Shown here: positions 55,530 to 64,000 of the stretch, one piece after another
Position numbering within the stretch: the first letter of the stretch is position 1
Layout: each line of letters opens with the position of its first letter
NCBI GenBank assembly: GCA_029204225.1
Contig: CM055099.1
Coordinates: forward strand, 65,871,852 to 65,935,851
DNA: 64,000 nt
Direction: 5' to 3'
DNA from: Diphasiastrum complanatum
Taxonomy: Eukaryota; Streptophyta; Lycopodiopsida; Lycopodiales; Lycopodiaceae
Notes under the pieces: model-generated
The model's database searches: none
The model's input: only the letters and a program-made list of their open reading frames with translations
Told to the model about the DNA's origin: nothing
Made by a program: the position numbers and the translations under genes

Positions 55530-56330
55530 TGTTGGATTATTCTCCTGATTATTGACTAATCATTTTTTACTTCATCCACTACATATCCAGCTTTGCAGTT
55601 CTATGCATGTTTTTACACAGTCTACCAAAGTACACAGAAAATCGCTCACAAAAAGATCCGAATATCGGACATCATTGACGAACTTCGAAGACTTTGACAA
55701 ACTTCGGCTACTTCGGCCACTTCGGTCATGTCGATGAATGACAGTTAATTGTTCCACTCATTTTGAAGCTAAAGACTTGCCCTAACCCTATAACAAGTAA
55801 ATTTCCATGAAGTACTAACTGGATGGATGCCAGATCACTATGGCCCACTGGCCATTATGATCTACGACCTAATCGGTTGTCCTACTACTATTGGACGTTG
55901 CCGCATTTGCTTAGTATAAATAGATGTTCATACTTCTATCATTTCAATTCATAGAATTCATAGAATTATTGAATAATGTAGTGGATCTCTCAAGCTTTCA
56001 AGCTTGAACACTCTTGAGCATTCTAGCTCAGTTCTTTACAATTCATTTAGAGTTTTGCTATTAGCGCTTATTGCTTATTAGCGGAAGTGCAATTCAGACA
56101 GAGATATTAGTTGCTCATAGATAGCTTAGAGTACACAGATTTTATCCGCAATTGTCTTGTGCTCATCATCATCTATTTATGTTGAATCAATCTATCCTTT
56201 ATTGCATTCATTATTATATCATAATGTATGCATCTCTATGATTGTTGTGTAATTGATAATCTCATATTGCTTTTGTCTAATAATTCAATACTTTGTTTGG
56301 CTACATAATCACTGTAGGACTAACAATTTC
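55530..56330 (+). mobile_element. LTR related (inverted) to the solo LTR at 51979
   Basis: It begins TGTTGGATTATTCTCCTGAT. This is the counterpart of the reverse complement of the 53196 end. It shares words such as CTCTTGAGCATTCTAGCTC, TTGTCTTGTGCTCAT and AATACTTTGTTTGGCTACAT with the reverse complement of 51979-53196. It ends near GGACTAACA. About 800 bases, shorter than the 1218-base copy. Copia sequence follows directly on the same strand. Confidence 0.75.
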
Positions 56331-56339
56331 AAAGTTGGA

Positions 56340-57270
56340 TACTATAAGATTGAACGTGACGCTTTGTAATACTTTTTGAGAATTAGTTTTATAACCAAAA
56401 GGGAGAGACTAAAGTTAGTGATGATATTTCACACATTCCTTTGTCTAGTAACTCAGGTATGCAAAATGATAATTCTACTACTTCAAGAAGACCTACTTTT
56501 AACATTGATTTAGATGAAGAAATATCTCAACCACAACAATAACAAAGTATTCCAAGAATATCTACTACACCACATCACTCACCAACATTATTTATAGATG
56601 AAGTCGTGTGCCATTTTGTGGAAGAGCCAAATATTGCTCAAGAAGCTATGTTTCATGGTGACGTTAACAGATGGGAACTGGTCATGGACAAAGAATATAA
56701 TGCACTCATGAAATACAATACATGGACTGTTATGGAGCTACAGTAAAGAAGAAATATTATTCTATGCAAATGGATGTTCAAATTAAATATTAAATTAATG
56801 AAAAAGTTGATTGATGAAATGTTTGACTAGTTGCAAAGGGCTTCTCACAAACTCCTAATCTCAACTAATATGAGACATTTACCCCACAGTAAAACACACA
56901 TCCATCAAACTTCTGTCATTTGTAGCTCCAAGTTTGACAAACGGATGTGCAAACAACATTCCTAAATGGATTCATTGAAGAGGACACACACAAATATAAA
57001 TATATATATCTCATGGCCCAAGGGATACAAATCAAGGACAAGGAGCATTTTGTATGCAAATTGCACAGGGCCTTGTATGGATAAAAGCAATCTCGTAGAG
57101 CATGGTTCCAAAGGATAAATCGGTTTTTTGTTCAGAATTATTTCAATATAACTTTGGGTGACTCCAATGATTACAAGACAATTGATATATCCTTTATCAT
57201 CATCACATTATATGTAGATGATACTTTATTATTCAATAACAATCTAGAATTATTAAAGGATGTCAAAGCC
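56340..57270 (+). pseudogene. Copia integrase-RT linker and RT relic
   Basis: The + strand encodes RRPTFNIDLDEEISQPQQ (linker), NRWELVMDKEYNALMKYNTW (RT start), QTDVQTTFLNGFIEEDTHKY, KLHRALYG with KQSRRAWFQRINRFF, and IITLYVDDTLLFNNNLELL, the RT active site. Stops and frameshifts break it. It follows the LTR at 55530 with no gag or protease between, so the 5' internal region was deleted or the LTR is unrelated. Confidence 0.8.
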
Positions 57271-57482
57271 ACATCGTGATAGGAAATTGAAATGACGTAT
57301 TGAAGATCCATCAATGGATTACAAGGAAAGAGGGATGCAAGAAAAGATGAGACATCCATCCCCATGTATTTCCTACTCAAACCCCCTTGGTGAGATGCAA
57401 AAAGCTGGATGAGCATATCTCGCATCACCACTCCAGGGACAATGTGGTGTCCCAGAGATCTAAGGGTGGGAAAAGATACCTC

Positions 57483-57660
57483 ACCCACCATCTTCATTGG
57501 ATGGTTGCTACACCACCACTGCCAATGCAATGGTGGTGCATAATACGCTCACCCCATAAAGATGGTGATATTACCCACCATCTCCATGAGATGGTTGCTC
57601 CACCACCATTGCCAATGGAGTAGTGGTGATGGTGCATGATACACCCATCCCAAAAAGTCA
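57483..57660. repeat. Imperfect tandem duplication of about 90 bases
   Basis: Two copies of a unit starting CACCCACCATCTTCATTGG and ACCCACCATCTCCATGAGA, each ending in a GGTGGTGCATAATACGC-type phrase followed by CACCCCA/CATCCCA. Copy 1 is at 57483-57571 and copy 2 at 57572-57660. It lies 270 bases upstream of the helicase ATG. Confidence 0.75.
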
Positions 57661-57768
57661 CACTAGATAGGAGAAGAGAAAATCAAAGAAAGAAAGGCTT
57701 TGTGCGTTAATTGTTTTGGGGTTGGCATTACTCCCATGGGGCCAAAGTGCCTCTCTCCCTCTCAAAAC

Positions 57769-57806
<38 letters not shown>

Positions 57807-57927
57807 CTACTGCTTGCTTATCTCCTAATGCTGGAGTGATATTTTTGTTCTCACTTTTTGCTGATCGCGTGTTTTTGCTTCATTCTTTTCTCTTTTTCTG
57901 GAGCGATAGATCAAACACCCAGACATC
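57661..57927 (+). promoter_or_regulatory. Upstream region and 5' UTR of the DEAD-box helicase
   Basis: Contains a (TC)n tract at 57772-57802 followed by T/C-rich sequence to the ATG at 57928. CT-rich leaders are common in plant genes. No clear TATA box is seen. Confidence 0.45.

Positions 57928-64000
<6,073 letters not shown>

Overview
This window is nuclear DNA of a land plant with a large, retrotransposon-rich genome. The evidence is spliced genes with GT/AG introns, many nested and decayed Ty1/Copia and Ty3/Gypsy elements, and unusually long (TC)n/(GA)n and (CA)n tracts. The host proteins look plant-like but are fairly distant from the flowering-plant versions I know, so a fern or another non-flowering plant is possible. 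That is inference only.

Three conserved host genes are clear. (1) A plastid-type ArsA/GET3-like P-loop ATPase of the Arabidopsis At1g26090 family lies on the + strand at 16275-35996. I rebuilt it as seven exons with matching phases. Its first intron (3.4 kb) and last intron (13.1 kb) are filled with nested retroelements. (2) TIM23, the inner-membrane protein-import channel subunit, is an intact single-exon gene on the - strand (46137-46721). (3) A DEAD-box RNA helicase is on the + strand from 57928. Six exons, reaching the DEAD box, lie in the window and the gene runs off the right edge. A fourth, tentative gene encodes an 81-residue protein with a signal-peptide-like N terminus (54796-55041, -).

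Layout. 1-2255: young Copia element (-), with 422 open codons running off the left edge, a PBS and a 5' LTR. 2266-6928: decayed Copia (-) whose RNase H end is fused in frame to a zinc-knuckle gag-like sequence. 7300-9322: truncated Copia gag, PBS and LTR (-). 9323-14336: + strand LTRs with a PBS at one end and a polypurine tract at the other, enclosing an opposite-strand Copia. 14480-15720: Copia relic (+). 16275-35996: ATPase gene and its inserts. 36000-46136: intergenic, with a TTAA-flanked inverted-repeat element, a MITE-like element, microsatellites and small relics. 46137-46721: TIM23. 47851-48240: foldback element. 49497-53905: Copia element (+) interrupted by a 1.2 kb solo LTR. 54.8-55.1 kb: small peptide gene. 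55530-57270: LTR and Copia RT relic (+). 57928-64000: helicase.

No rRNA, tRNA, CRISPR or operon-like system was seen. The most unusual material is a set of same-strand Copia/Ty3 chimeras and internally deleted fusions, two solo LTRs with exact 5-bp target duplications, and several inverted-repeat elements that I could not assign to a named family. Boundaries of decayed elements are approximate; exon boundaries were set by reading frame, phase and splice dinucleotides.
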